Positions 44,311 to 53,161 of a stretch of DNA of 64,000 bases are shown here, piece by piece. The notes beneath the pieces are model-generated. The model ran no database searches. It saw only the letters and a program-made list of their open reading frames with translations, and was not told where the DNA came from. Source of the stretch: Sulfuritalea sp. (GTDB taxonomy: Bacteria > Pseudomonadota > Gammaproteobacteria > Burkholderiales > Rhodocyclaceae). Every line of letters starts with the position of its first letter. The first letter of the stretch is position 1. The stretch spans positions 1-64,000 of the forward strand of contig JADJQA010000023.1 in the NCBI GenBank assembly GCA_016712985.1, written 5' to 3'. The position numbers and the translations under genes were made by a program.

Positions 44311-45177
44311 TCACAGCCCGTCCGTAGACAGGGCATACGAGACGTGCTGAGGCACCAACAGCGCCCCCTGCGCATTGGGGATTGCCTCGATGTGCATCAG
44401 CGGGGCCGCGCTGCGCACACCACCAAAGATCGTGGCAAACGCCGAGTCGGCCGCATCGCGTCCGGTGCCAATGCGCACGAAGCCCATCGGGATGGCGACG
44501 CCCGAGGGATCAAAGATGTACCAGCGCTCGCCCAGATAGACCTCGACATAGGCATGAAAGTCGGTTGGCCCCAGGGCCGGATCGGCGCCGTAGTCGATGC
44601 CGGTGGCAAAGCGGGCCGGAATATTCACCGCGCGGCACAGCGCAATCATCAAGTGGGCGAAGTCGCGGCATACGCCGACCTCTTCCACCAGCGTGTCGAC
44701 GGCGCTGGTGTTGCCGGTTGAGGAATTGGAACGGAAGGTGACACGATTCATCACCCAGTCGCGAATGGCCTGCACACGGCTGTAACCGTGCCACAAATGG
44801 CCAAACTCCTTGACCGCCAGCTTGTGCAGCCGGTCCGACTGGCAATAGCGACTGGGATAGACGTAGGGCAACACAGACCCCGGCAGGTCGGCCACCGGCA
44901 CCTCGGCAAGCTGCCCCGAGGGCGCGGTATGGTGGTCGAGGTCCACCGTCGCCTCGTATCGCACCAGCAGCGGGCCGGCAAAGGCCTTGAGCCGCAGGTA
45001 TCGGCTGTGCGTCACCGGATCGGTGTACAAGTTCGGCGCCAGGTTCTGGCTGATGGCCAGCGACTCGCCGACCACGGCCTGATGCCGCGTTTGCGCGGCA
45101 TGGATGCTGAAAATGAAATCACAGCCGGGCTGGTCGATTTCGTAATTCAGCTCAATCGAGAATTCGAGTCTGATCAA
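44311..45177 (-). CDS. Transglutaminase-like cysteine protease family protein
   Basis: 288 residues, no signal peptide. The N-terminal beta region is followed by a transglutaminase-core domain with the catalytic triad visible as Cys in EEVGVCRDFAHLMIALCRA, His in TDFHAYVEVYLG and Asp in WYIFDPSGVAIPMG. The family includes cyanophycin/peptide-processing proteases; the substrate is unknown. It follows the citrate-synthase-like gene on the same strand after 140 bp, so cotranscription is possible. Confidence 0.82.
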   Translation of the reverse strand: MIRLEFSIELNYEIDQPGCDFIFSIHAAQTRHQAVVGESLAISQNLAPNLYTDPVTHSRYLRLKAFAGPLLVRYEATVDLDHHTAPSGQLAEVPVADLPGSVLPYVYPSRYCQSDRLHKLAVKEFGHLWHGYSRVQAIRDWVMNRVTFRSNSSTGNTSAVDTLVEEVGVCRDFAHLMIALCRAVNIPARFATGIDYGADPALGPTDFHAYVEVYLGERWYIFDPSGVAIPMGFVRIGTGRDAADSAFATIFGGVRSAAPLMHIEAIPNAQGALLVPQHVSYALSTDGL

Positions 45178-45317
45178 GGGGAGCTTCCGGAGGGGTGGGC
45201 GTCACTGGCAGCGGTGCTGAGCCACTGCCGGCAACCGAGCCGACCATGGTTGATTCCGGGTTGCATGGTCTGGACGACCCGCCTGTCATCAAGTCAGACC
45301 AGGGCCGGTTGCATGCC

Positions 45318-46568
45318 TCAACCGATGCGCGACATTGCAGCGATCCTGCAATCGGGATCGCCCAGCGTTTCTTCCCAGTGCGCGATCCAGCCAGACGTGC
45401 GGGCCAGCGCAAGGATGCAGGCGAACATCGAAGGTGGGATACCGAGCGCCTTCAGGACGATACCGGAGTAGAAGTCCAGGTTCGGATGGAGCCGCTTCTC
45501 GACGAAGCACGGATCTTCGAGCGCAGTCTTCTCGACCAGCAGTGCCAGCCTGAACAGGCGATCATTCTCCAGACCCAATTCTTTCAACACATCTCTGGAC
45601 AGCTTGCGCATCAGCATCACCCGGCGGTCGAACTCCCTGTGGACGGGCTGGCCAAAGCCCGGCAGCCTGAGGCTATCGTTCCCGTTACCCGCCCGAGCGA
45701 TGAACTCGGCGATCCGTGACACGTCGCCAATCTCTTCGAGCATCGCGATGCAAGCTGCACCGCCACCTTGCGAAGGCCCCGACACACAGGCGATGGCTGC
45801 GGAGACACAGGCAAACGGGCTGGCGCCCGACGATCCCGCCATCCGCAAGGTGGATGTCGAAGCATCCTGGCAGTAGTCGGCATGCAGGATCAGCAGCGTG
45901 TCGAGTGCGCGCACCAGGACCGGATTGGGCGTGTACTCCTCGCAGGGAGTGCCGAACATCATGTAGAGAAAGTTCGCGGTATAACCGAGATCGGCGCGCG
46001 GTCTCATGAACGGCAGGCCGATCGAGTACTTGTAGGCCATGGCGACAATCGCCGGCATCTTGGCGACAGTTTGATGGAAACCGAGGCTGCGCTGTCCGGC
46101 AGTGGAGCAGTCTGCCGCTTCCGGATGAAACGCCGACAGGGCGCCAACCACGCCGACCATCACCGCCATCGGATCGGCATCACGCCGGAAGCCTTCGTAA
46201 AGCCTCACCATCTGCTCGTGCACCGGCACGTGCTTGCGGATGACGGATTCGAACCCTGCCTTCTGCATGGCGTTGGGCAACTCGCCATCCATCAGCAGAT
46301 ACACCACTTCGAGAAAGTCGCAGTGATCGACGAGCTGTTCGACCGGATAGCCGCGGTAGAGGAGATCGCCTCCGTCGCCATCAGTGAAGCTGATCTTCGA
46401 GGCGCAGCTTGCCGCGAACTCGACATCCGATTCACGCGCAAAGCGAGCAATCATCGCATCCAGGATGCGCAGGTCAAGCCGTTCCTCGCCATTCGTCGGC
46501 GCCGGCAACGAAAAGTGTTCCGGAGCTTCCCCGGAAATAATCAGGGTAGCGATGCATTCGGTGCTCAT
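45318..46568 (-). CDS. Citrate synthase homologue lacking catalytic histidines
   Basis: 416 residues that align end to end with type II (E. coli-like) citrate synthase: DLLYRGYPVEQLV, STSTLRMAGSSGASPFACVS, LDFYSGIVLKALGIPPSMF, ARTSGWIAHW. The oxaloacetate and acetyl-CoA histidines are changed: HADHEQN is HADYCQD (Y232), GPAHGGAN is GPSQGGGA (Q267) and GFGHRVYK is GFGQPVHR (Q307). The catalytic Asp (D365) and arginine regions remain. The frame is intact and the conserved core is kept, so it is not a simple pseudogene. It is unlikely to make citrate; a regulatory or altered-substrate role is an inference. Confidence 0.85.
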   Translation of the reverse strand: MSTECIATLIISGEAPEHFSLPAPTNGEERLDLRILDAMIARFARESDVEFAASCASKISFTDGDGGDLLYRGYPVEQLVDHCDFLEVVYLLMDGELPNAMQKAGFESVIRKHVPVHEQMVRLYEGFRRDADPMAVMVGVVGALSAFHPEAADCSTAGQRSLGFHQTVAKMPAIVAMAYKYSIGLPFMRPRADLGYTANFLYMMFGTPCEEYTPNPVLVRALDTLLILHADYCQDASTSTLRMAGSSGASPFACVSAAIACVSGPSQGGGAACIAMLEEIGDVSRIAEFIARAGNGNDSLRLPGFGQPVHREFDRRVMLMRKLSRDVLKELGLENDRLFRLALLVEKTALEDPCFVEKRLHPNLDFYSGIVLKALGIPPSMFACILALARTSGWIAHWEETLGDPDCRIAAMSRIG

Positions 46569-47009
46569 GGCTTTCCTTTCTGTGACGTTTCACCCTTACG
46601 ACTTGCCCGTGCAAGACTGCGCTGCCCGCGCCGGGCCCGACACACCGCCCCGTTTTGGGTCCTTTTGCGCGGCAGGCGCACCGGCTTTGTGCCATTCGTC
46701 GATCACAGTGGGCGTCGCCTGCACCGCGCGACGCTGCATTTGCCGTTCGACAGAAGCCCTCCGCACGCAGCATAGATCCTTGCCGCAGCTACCGGCGCAT
46801 TGCGAACACGCCTGAGGCGTCTGGCACAAAGCAAGATATTCACCAAGTTCAAGCAGGACTCATGCCAATTGAAAACATCGCGTCGCACGAGTCTTGCTTA
46901 AGCTATCTTGGCACAATCTAAAGTGGCTCGGTTTCAGGCGCTTCGCCGATTGCCCTGCAGCCGCTTTCCGACTCGCAGCCGTGGGGATTGTTGTTCAGTG
47001 GAGTACGTG
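46569..47009. other. Divergent intergenic region
   Basis: A gap of 441 bp between the divergent citrate-synthase-like gene and the small gene at 47010. I see no convincing promoter or RNA. A 77-codon Cys-rich minus-strand frame (46596-46829) has only a TTG start and no Shine-Dalgarno sequence and is not called. Confidence 0.4.
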
Positions 47010-47345
47010 ATGAAGACACCAAAGGTTCTTCCCTGGCTTGCGCGCAGGGCTGGAGTAAGTGACAGTCGCGCCGAGCTGCTTTGGCGGGCAGCCTGTCTCC
47101 AGGCGGCGTCGATGACCGGCGAACAAGACAGCTCGCGCTACTGGGCCACGGTGCAGGATCGGCTATTGGACCTGCTGGCTCGCGAGCGCTGGCGCAGCCA
47201 TCCCCCGTTTGCCTGGCCCTGGCTGCTGGCGCAAACCGCCGTGGAAGGCTATTCGCGGATGGTCACCCGCTGCCTGAGGCCGATCGGTGTCCTGATCTCG
47301 CCAGGACAAATAGGCAAGACCGGAGCCAGGGTCGGCACCGCGTAG
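47010..47345 (+). CDS. Small hypothetical protein
   Basis: 111 residues, soluble. It begins MKTPKVLPWLARRAGVSDSR and continues with an amphipathic helical middle (WATVQDRLLDLLARERWRSH). The style resembles short conserved proteins of unknown function in betaproteobacteria, but I cannot name a family. There is only a weak Shine-Dalgarno sequence. It stands alone upstream of the CMDGR gene with 363 bp between, which contain one half-copy of the GTGAGCTTGTCGAAC repeat at about 47509-47523. Confidence 0.5.
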   Translation: MKTPKVLPWLARRAGVSDSRAELLWRAACLQAASMTGEQDSSRYWATVQDRLLDLLARERWRSHPPFAWPWLLAQTAVEGYSRMVTRCLRPIGVLISPGQIGKTGARVGTA

Positions 47346-47708
47346 CGTCCGGCACGGACACAGCGCGCCGACCTGGCATCGACAGCGCCTGCCATTGCGG
47401 CGCCGGCTCATGGGTTGGTCGAAGCGAGACAGGCGCAAACCCTGTCAGATTATTGGCTGCGTCCCGCCAGAGGGGCCGTTTTAATCCGTTGGGCACTTAC
47501 CGTTCGCGGTGAGCTTGTCGAACCTCAAGCGCCGCTGCTGGCGCCCCTACACAGTTCCACCAGCTCACGGCTCGCGACTCAGGGCGAGCGGGTTGCGGGA
47601 GGGCACCCACAGTTTCAAACGCAGCCCCGTCCGTTGATGCGTGAAGCTCAGCGCGACCCGTACTATCATTGCGTACGGAAACCCGCAGCCCGATTCACGA
47701 CGCCAATC
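47346..47708. other. Intergenic region with a partial REP-like repeat
   Basis: Contains CCGTTCGCGGTGAGCTTGTC near 47502-47521, a variant of the repeat that forms the palindrome at 42855-42904. Otherwise nothing convincing; TATCAT near 47662 could be a -10 box for the following gene. Confidence 0.35.
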
Positions 47709-48779
47709 ATGGACATCCACGGCAAACCCATCGAGCAACGCATCGAGTGGCTCTTCGACCTGGCAGGGCGTCACGGCGACCTGTTCCGCAGCCCCGAGGC
47801 GTGGCTTGCGCGCGAACGCTATCTAGCCGAGCATCCCACCGCCATCGCGGTGCTGAAATGCATGGACGGCCGGATCAACATTCCGGTGGCCACCAACACG
47901 CCAGCCGGCATCCTGATGCCTTTCCGCAATCTCGGCGGCATGTTCGATCTGGGCTGGCCGCACCTGGGGGAAGTGCTCGCGCACCACGTCCAGCGCATGG
48001 TCGGCGCGGGCCGGCGCGTGCTGTTCCTGATCACCTACCACTGGTCGAAGGGCGATCCGGCGCGCGGTTGCGCCGGCTTCAATTACGACACGCAGATGGC
48101 CATCGCCCATACGCAGGAAATCCGCCGCCAGGTCGAACACATTTTCGGCAGCGGCCACGGCACCGTCTACCCGCTGGTCTGCGGCTTCGAAACCGACGAA
48201 GATGCGCTGGTGATCCACGGCGTCGACGGCAGCCTGCTGGACCTTGCCACGCTCGGTGCGTGGGATGTCGCCACGCTGGAGCCGCGACTGGCCGCCCTGC
48301 TGCATGACATGCCGGCGCAGATGCGCGCCGATCTCCTGCCCTTGCTGGCAGGCAACCTCGAACACATCGCCCAGGTGCGCGAGCAGGTGCGTCGGCGCGA
48401 GCGAACGCTCGACATCGAGCATCGCGAATGGATGATCTGCCTCGGGCGCGGCTTCGACTTCCTGCATACCCCCAACCTGGCGCTGATCATCGGTCCCTAC
48501 AGCCCGGACCTCGCCGACCCGATCCGCAAGGCGGCGGGCATCATCGAGGACAACATGGGTGCAAGCCGCATTCCCGCCGATGGCTTCCTGCTGCTCGCCT
48601 CGGTGCCTTACGACGAGATCGGCGTGGATCGTGCCCGTGCGGAACTCAAGTCGCGCTTCCTGTCCGGCTTCGCCGCCGAGGTGATCCGCGCCGAATTCCC
48701 GGCGCTGGCCGGGCGCATGGCGATGCGTACCGCCGTGCTCGACTGGCGTTCGCGCAACCTGGAACTGCTGGGCGCCTGA
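47709..48779 (+). CDS. CMDGR-motif protein, carbonic-anhydrase-like
   Basis: 356 residues, soluble. Near residue 50 it has LKCMDGRINIPVATNTPAGI; Cys-x-Asp-x-Arg is the zinc Cys plus Asp/Arg dyad seen in beta-carbonic anhydrases. Later LITYHWSKGDPARGCAGFNY supplies a His and a Cys that could complete the zinc site, though the spacing differs from classical enzymes. Length and motif style fit the large putative carbonic-anhydrase family related to carboxysome-type enzymes. The start at 47709 gives MDIHGKPIEQRIEWLFDLAG. It lies 10 bp before the hydrolase gene. Activity is unproven. Confidence 0.6.
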   Translation: MDIHGKPIEQRIEWLFDLAGRHGDLFRSPEAWLARERYLAEHPTAIAVLKCMDGRINIPVATNTPAGILMPFRNLGGMFDLGWPHLGEVLAHHVQRMVGAGRRVLFLITYHWSKGDPARGCAGFNYDTQMAIAHTQEIRRQVEHIFGSGHGTVYPLVCGFETDEDALVIHGVDGSLLDLATLGAWDVATLEPRLAALLHDMPAQMRADLLPLLAGNLEHIAQVREQVRRRERTLDIEHREWMICLGRGFDFLHTPNLALIIGPYSPDLADPIRKAAGIIEDNMGASRIPADGFLLLASVPYDEIGVDRARAELKSRFLSGFAAEVIRAEFPALAGRMAMRTAVLDWRSRNLELLGA

Positions 48780-48789
48780 AGACCGACAG

Positions 48790-49629
48790 ATGCAACACGA
48801 CACGATAACGGCCGATGACGGCGAACGGCTGCACGTGCGCCTGTCGGGAAAAGGACCGCCACTGCTGCTGCTGCACGGCTGGACCTCCAGCCATGCCTCC
48901 TGGGCGCCGCTGATCGAGCCGCTCGGGCAGCGGCATCGCCTGCTGCGCCCCGATGCCCGCGGCCACGGCGGCCATGCCCTCAGCATTACACGCGAGCCCG
49001 ACGTAAGGCGCCTCGCGCGCGATGTCATCAACCTGCTCGACCACTACGCCATCGAGCGCGTTGTCGCCATCGGCCATTCGATGGGCGCGCTGACGCTCTG
49101 GCAGTGCATCCGCGATTTCGGCACGGAGCGTTTCACGCACCTGGCTTTCATCGACCAGTCGCCTAAGCTGCTCACCGACGAGACATGGAATGGCGGCATC
49201 TACGGCGACTTCGACGCCGCCCGCTCGCAGCGCATGCTCGACGAACTCGACGCGGACTTCGTCGAGGCCGTGCTGCGCCTGATCGGCTTCGGCCTCAACG
49301 CCACGGCGCGCGCGACCTACCTGCGCAACACCTCCGGCTGGCGCGCGGCGCGCGAAGCGCTGCGCATCATCGACCCGCCGCCCGCCATCGCAATCTGGAA
49401 ATCCCTGGTCGCGGCCGACTACCGCGACGTGCTGCCGAGCATCGATGTGCCCACCCTGCTGGCTTACGGCACGTGCAGCAACTTCTATACGACGGAGACG
49501 GCGCGCTACGTCGCCGCACACCTGCCGCAGGCGCGCCTGAACCTCTACGAGGGCGCCGACCACTGCCCGCACCTGTTGCAGCCGCGGCGCTTTGCCGACG
49601 AACTCTTCGGGCTGCTCGATAGCGCCTGA
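48790..49629 (+). CDS. Alpha/beta hydrolase
   Basis: 279 residues. It has the oxyanion-hole motif LLLHGWTSSHASW, the nucleophile elbow GHSMGAL (Ser), and the catalytic His in YEGADHCPHLLQP with an Asp/Glu before it. No signal peptide. The substrate is unknown; similar proteins hydrolyse esters or lactones. It is probably cotranscribed with the CMDGR gene 10 bp upstream. Confidence 0.82.
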   Translation: MQHDTITADDGERLHVRLSGKGPPLLLLHGWTSSHASWAPLIEPLGQRHRLLRPDARGHGGHALSITREPDVRRLARDVINLLDHYAIERVVAIGHSMGALTLWQCIRDFGTERFTHLAFIDQSPKLLTDETWNGGIYGDFDAARSQRMLDELDADFVEAVLRLIGFGLNATARATYLRNTSGWRAAREALRIIDPPPAIAIWKSLVAADYRDVLPSIDVPTLLAYGTCSNFYTTETARYVAAHLPQARLNLYEGADHCPHLLQPRRFADELFGLLDSA

Positions 49630-49690
49630 GATTTGCGGTGCCGGAGAAGCTCCGCCATCGCGAACAGCGTCCTGGAAACAAAGGGTTTGA

Positions 49691-51331
49691 TCAGGAAGCT
49701 CTGGTGCGGTTCTTGGCCGGGGGCCGTCTTGTCATGGTTGGTTTCGAGGCGACTCGCTTGCGTGGGCGAATCGCCGTCGGAGTATTCGCTGTCGCGACCT
49801 TTGCCGGCTTGATACCCGGCATCCTGGTCTTGGCACGCGAACGCGACGCCGTCCGCGCGGACTTCGGTCGCGGAAGTATCGCGGTTTCGAGTTCCTGCAA
49901 CGCGTCTGCGGCATACACCGCCAGACGCTGCATGCTCGGCAGCGACGAGTGGCAGCCGGTGAAACCGAAATTCATGGAACCGGCATAACTCTGGCAGGTG
50001 ATGTTCAGCGCCTGGCCATGCGTTACGATCGAAGCGGGATAGGTGGCAACGAGTTCGGCGCCGCGGAAATACAAGGGCTTGTCCGGCCCGCGCACGTTGG
50101 AGATGGTGATGTTGAACATTGGACGCGTACGCCCGCCAATTCCCGTCAGCAGCGTAATGATGGTCGGGGCCATCAGCAGTATCGTGTATTGGAGCATGGC
50201 CTGCTTCGGCAGGCTCTGCACATGGTCCTTGGCATGGCGGACCGAGTTGCGAATTGCCTCCAGGCGGTCCTTCGCATCGGCGATGTCGGTGCCCAGCGTG
50301 GCAATGATGAAGGTGATAGCGTTGCCGCTGCCATCATCCTCCCTTGGCCGTACCGAGACTGGAATGCCCGTCGTCAGGGAGCTTTCCGGCAGACTGTCGC
50401 GCTCCAGCAGAAAGCGCCGCAAGGCGCCCGCGCAGATCGCCAGCACCACGTCGTTGAGCGTGCACTCGGCAGCCTTTGCCAGAGTGCGCAGACGCTCCAT
50501 CGAGAACTGCTGCGTGGCGAACCGCCGCTTCTCGCGCACGCGGCCGTTGAGCACCGACCGCGGCGACGCAAAGGGTACGATCATCCCCTCACCGGGATTG
50601 CCCACGCGCTTGAGGATCTTGGCGAAGGCGGCGACCAGTTGCGGAACCGTCCGCGCCTGGCCACGCAAGCCCTGCAACGCTGCGGCTGCAGCATTGGCAA
50701 CGGTCGGCAGCGGGGCGTCACGTCCTGGCCGTGCCGCTGGTTCGGCGCCGACAGACCAGAATGGCGGCAGCCCGACGCTCTTGGCACAGTCGGGCGACAT
50801 CGCGCGCTGCAACAGCTTCATCCCGCTCACACCATCGATCAGCGAATGGTGCATCTTGATGAACAGCGCAAAGCGGTCGCCCTCGAGCCCCTCGATGATG
50901 GTGCATTCCCAGGGCGGGCGACTCAGGTCCAGCGGCGTGCTTTGCAGGCGGCCGACCAGTTCGCCCAGCTCCCGCTCGCCGCCCGGCCAGGGCAGCGCCG
51001 CGTGCCGCACATGGTATTCGAGGTCGATGTCGTCGTCCTCGATCCAGACGGGCATCGGGTTCATGTTGAAGGCGTATTTCAGACGCCGGTTCCAGGGAGG
51101 CTTGAACTCCCGGTGGCTACTGAATTCGGTCATCAGTTGGCGCAAGAAGTCCCTGGGCGCGCCCGCGGGCAGCCGGAACTGCAACAGGCCACCGACATGG
51201 TTGGGGGTAGCTCGTGCCTCGGTGAACAACCAGGCGGAATCGAGCGGATTCAGGCGGACGGTATTCATGATGACGGACATCATGCCAGACAAGCGGCTTG
51301 CGCGTGGGCCTTCGCCATTCGCAGCACTCAT
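49691..51331 (-). CDS. Wax ester synthase / diacylglycerol acyltransferase with basic tail
   Basis: Esterifies acyl-CoA with diacylglycerol or fatty alcohols to make storage lipid. 546 residues. The catalytic motif HHSLIDG (HHxxxDG) lies near residue 160, with LNPLDSAWLFTEARATPNHV at the N-terminus and the C-terminal domain blocks NVRGPDKPLYFRGAEL and SYAGSMNFGFTGCHSS. The last ~60 residues (from ILPRPKSARTASRSRAKTRM) are Lys/Arg/Ala/Pro-rich and not part of the enzyme fold. The start could also be ATG 51268 (MNTVRLNPLDS). It lies downstream of pstB on the same strand, 84 bp apart. Confidence 0.88.
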   Translation of the reverse strand: MSAANGEGPRASRLSGMMSVIMNTVRLNPLDSAWLFTEARATPNHVGGLLQFRLPAGAPRDFLRQLMTEFSSHREFKPPWNRRLKYAFNMNPMPVWIEDDDIDLEYHVRHAALPWPGGERELGELVGRLQSTPLDLSRPPWECTIIEGLEGDRFALFIKMHHSLIDGVSGMKLLQRAMSPDCAKSVGLPPFWSVGAEPAARPGRDAPLPTVANAAAAALQGLRGQARTVPQLVAAFAKILKRVGNPGEGMIVPFASPRSVLNGRVREKRRFATQQFSMERLRTLAKAAECTLNDVVLAICAGALRRFLLERDSLPESSLTTGIPVSVRPREDDGSGNAITFIIATLGTDIADAKDRLEAIRNSVRHAKDHVQSLPKQAMLQYTILLMAPTIITLLTGIGGRTRPMFNITISNVRGPDKPLYFRGAELVATYPASIVTHGQALNITCQSYAGSMNFGFTGCHSSLPSMQRLAVYAADALQELETAILPRPKSARTASRSRAKTRMPGIKPAKVATANTPTAIRPRKRVASKPTMTRRPPAKNRTRAS

Positions 51332-51415
51332 CCCTGCTGCCCATGACAGACGGGTTTACCGACCGATCCGCCCATGCCCCGATCCGCCTCACACAGCGGA
51401 CCTCATCGGAAGCTC

Positions 51416-52231
51416 TCAGCCGAATCGGCCGGTGATGTAGTCTTCCGTGGCTTTCTTCTGCGGCTTGATGAAGATCTGGTCGGTAATCCCGAATTCGACC
51501 ATCTCGCCGATGTACATGTAGGCGGTGTAATCGGAAATGCGCGCTGCCTGCTGCATGTTGTGGGTGACGATGAGAATGGTCACCTTTTCCTTCAACTCGA
51601 TGATCAGCTCCTCAATGCTGGCGGTGGCGATCGGGTCGAGGGCGGACGTCGGTTCGTCGAACAGGATGATCTCGGGATCAGAAGCCAGGGCGCGCGCGAT
51701 GCACAGGCGCTGCTGCTGGCCGCCGGAAAGGTTCGCACCAAGTTCGGTGAGCCGGTCGCTGACCTCGTTCCAGAGTGCGGCACCCTTCAGCGCCGATTCG
51801 ACGCGGTCGTCGAGTTCGGACTTATTGCTCATGCCGCGCACACGCAGGCTATAGGCGACATTCTCGAAAATCGACTTGGGAAACGGGTTCGGCTTCTGGA
51901 ACACCATGCTGATGCGCATCCTGACTTCGATCGGATCGACATCGGGCGACAGCAGATTGGTATTGTCCGGATGCAGCACGATGCCACCGCCGGCATACCG
52001 GTTGCCCGGGTACAGGTCGTGCATGCGGTTGAAGCATCGCAACAAGGTGGACTTGCCGCAACCGGAGGGGCCGATCAGCGCCGTAACCCGATGATCGTGG
52101 ATCGGCATGGAAACCTTTTTCAGGGCATGGAAGGCGCCGTAATAAAAATCGAGATCGCGCACATCCGCCTTGAGGGCCACTCCCTCGACGCCAGGTTCGA
52201 CTCCTGCGGGTATTTGCATGGTGCTCACCAC
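51416..52231 (-). CDS. pstB: Phosphate ABC transporter ATP-binding protein
   Basis: 271 residues, ATPase of the high-affinity phosphate importer. Walker A GPSGCGKST, the signature LSGGQQQRLCIARAL, Walker B IILFDEPTSALD and the switch His in VTHNMQQAARI are all present. Translation appears to start at GTG 52231, overlapping the end of pstA. The next gene on this strand is not phoU but the wax ester synthase/DGAT. Confidence 0.96.
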   Translation of the reverse strand: MVSTMQIPAGVEPGVEGVALKADVRDLDFYYGAFHALKKVSMPIHDHRVTALIGPSGCGKSTLLRCFNRMHDLYPGNRYAGGGIVLHPDNTNLLSPDVDPIEVRMRISMVFQKPNPFPKSIFENVAYSLRVRGMSNKSELDDRVESALKGAALWNEVSDRLTELGANLSGGQQQRLCIARALASDPEIILFDEPTSALDPIATASIEELIIELKEKVTILIVTHNMQQAARISDYTAYMYIGEMVEFGITDQIFIKPQKKATEDYITGRFG

Positions 52232-53160
52232 TTGATGTTTTTGCGCAGACGATAGCGCACGTAGATGGCCAGGCCGTTCATGGCCAGGGTCATGAAAACC
52301 AGGACGAAACCCGCCGCCGCCGCATTTTCGGTAAAAGCCGCCTCGGGCCGCGAGGTCCAGTTGAACATCTGGATCGGCATCACCGTGAAGGGAGCGAAGA
52401 TCCAGTCGAACAGTCCGGCCGGGGGATCACCCTGGAAGGGGGCCGTCGGCAGGAATGCAATGAAGGTCAGCGCGCCGATGGTGATGATCGGGGCGGTTTC
52501 GCCGATCGCGCGCGCCATGCCGATGATCACGCCGGTGAGAATACCCGCCAAGGAGTACGGCAGGATGTGATCCTTGACCGTCTGCCAGTTCGTTGCGCCA
52601 CAGGCGTAAGAGCCCTCGCGGATCATCTGCGGAATGGCCCGGATCGCCTCGCGCGTGGCGACTATGATCACCGGCAGGATCAGCAGTGCCAATGTCAGGC
52701 CGGCGGAAAGAATGCTCTGACCGAAGCCGAAGTAATACACGAACAGGCCCAGCGCCAGCAGGCCATAGACGATCGACGGGATGCCGGCCAGGTTGCTGAT
52801 GTTGATCTCGATGATGTCGGTGATCCAGTTCTTCGGCGCATATTCTTCGAGATAGACGCCGGCGGCAACGCCCAGCGGAACCGCAGCCAGCGCCGTCAGC
52901 AGCATTACCAGCACAGTACCGACCCAGGCCGAGAGGATGCCGGCATCCTCGGCCTTGCGCGAAGGAAAGGACGTAAAGAAATCCACGCTAAGCCGGGGCA
53001 CGCCCTGGATCGCCATGTCGACGAACAGCACGATGAAGGTGAGCAGGCCCACCATCAGGCTGAGCATGCCCAGGATGGTGAAGAACAGGTCCCAGCGCTT
53101 GGCCAGGGCGATGAGGCCGCGGATATGCTCGATTTTCTGATCGGCGTTCATTTCGCTCAT
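52225..53160 (-). CDS. pstA: Phosphate ABC transporter permease PstA
   Basis: 311 residues with about six membrane helices. The permease motif that contacts PstB is in IREGSYACGATNWQTVKDHI (EAA-type loop), and AGIPSIVYGLLALGLFV is the conserved PstA stretch. It forms the channel with PstC. It starts one base after pstC ends and overlaps pstB. Confidence 0.95.
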   Translation of the reverse strand: MSEMNADQKIEHIRGLIALAKRWDLFFTILGMLSLMVGLLTFIVLFVDMAIQGVPRLSVDFFTSFPSRKAEDAGILSAWVGTVLVMLLTALAAVPLGVAAGVYLEEYAPKNWITDIIEINISNLAGIPSIVYGLLALGLFVYYFGFGQSILSAGLTLALLILPVIIVATREAIRAIPQMIREGSYACGATNWQTVKDHILPYSLAGILTGVIIGMARAIGETAPIITIGALTFIAFLPTAPFQGDPPAGLFDWIFAPFTVMPIQMFNWTSRPEAAFTENAAAAGFVLVFMTLAMNGLAIYVRYRLRKNIKW

Positions 53161-53161
53161 T

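Noticed and set aside
46596..46829. A 77-codon minus-strand frame with six cysteines near its start
   Set aside because: It has only a TTG start, no Shine-Dalgarno sequence and no recognised family. It lies in a GC-rich gap where chance frames are common.
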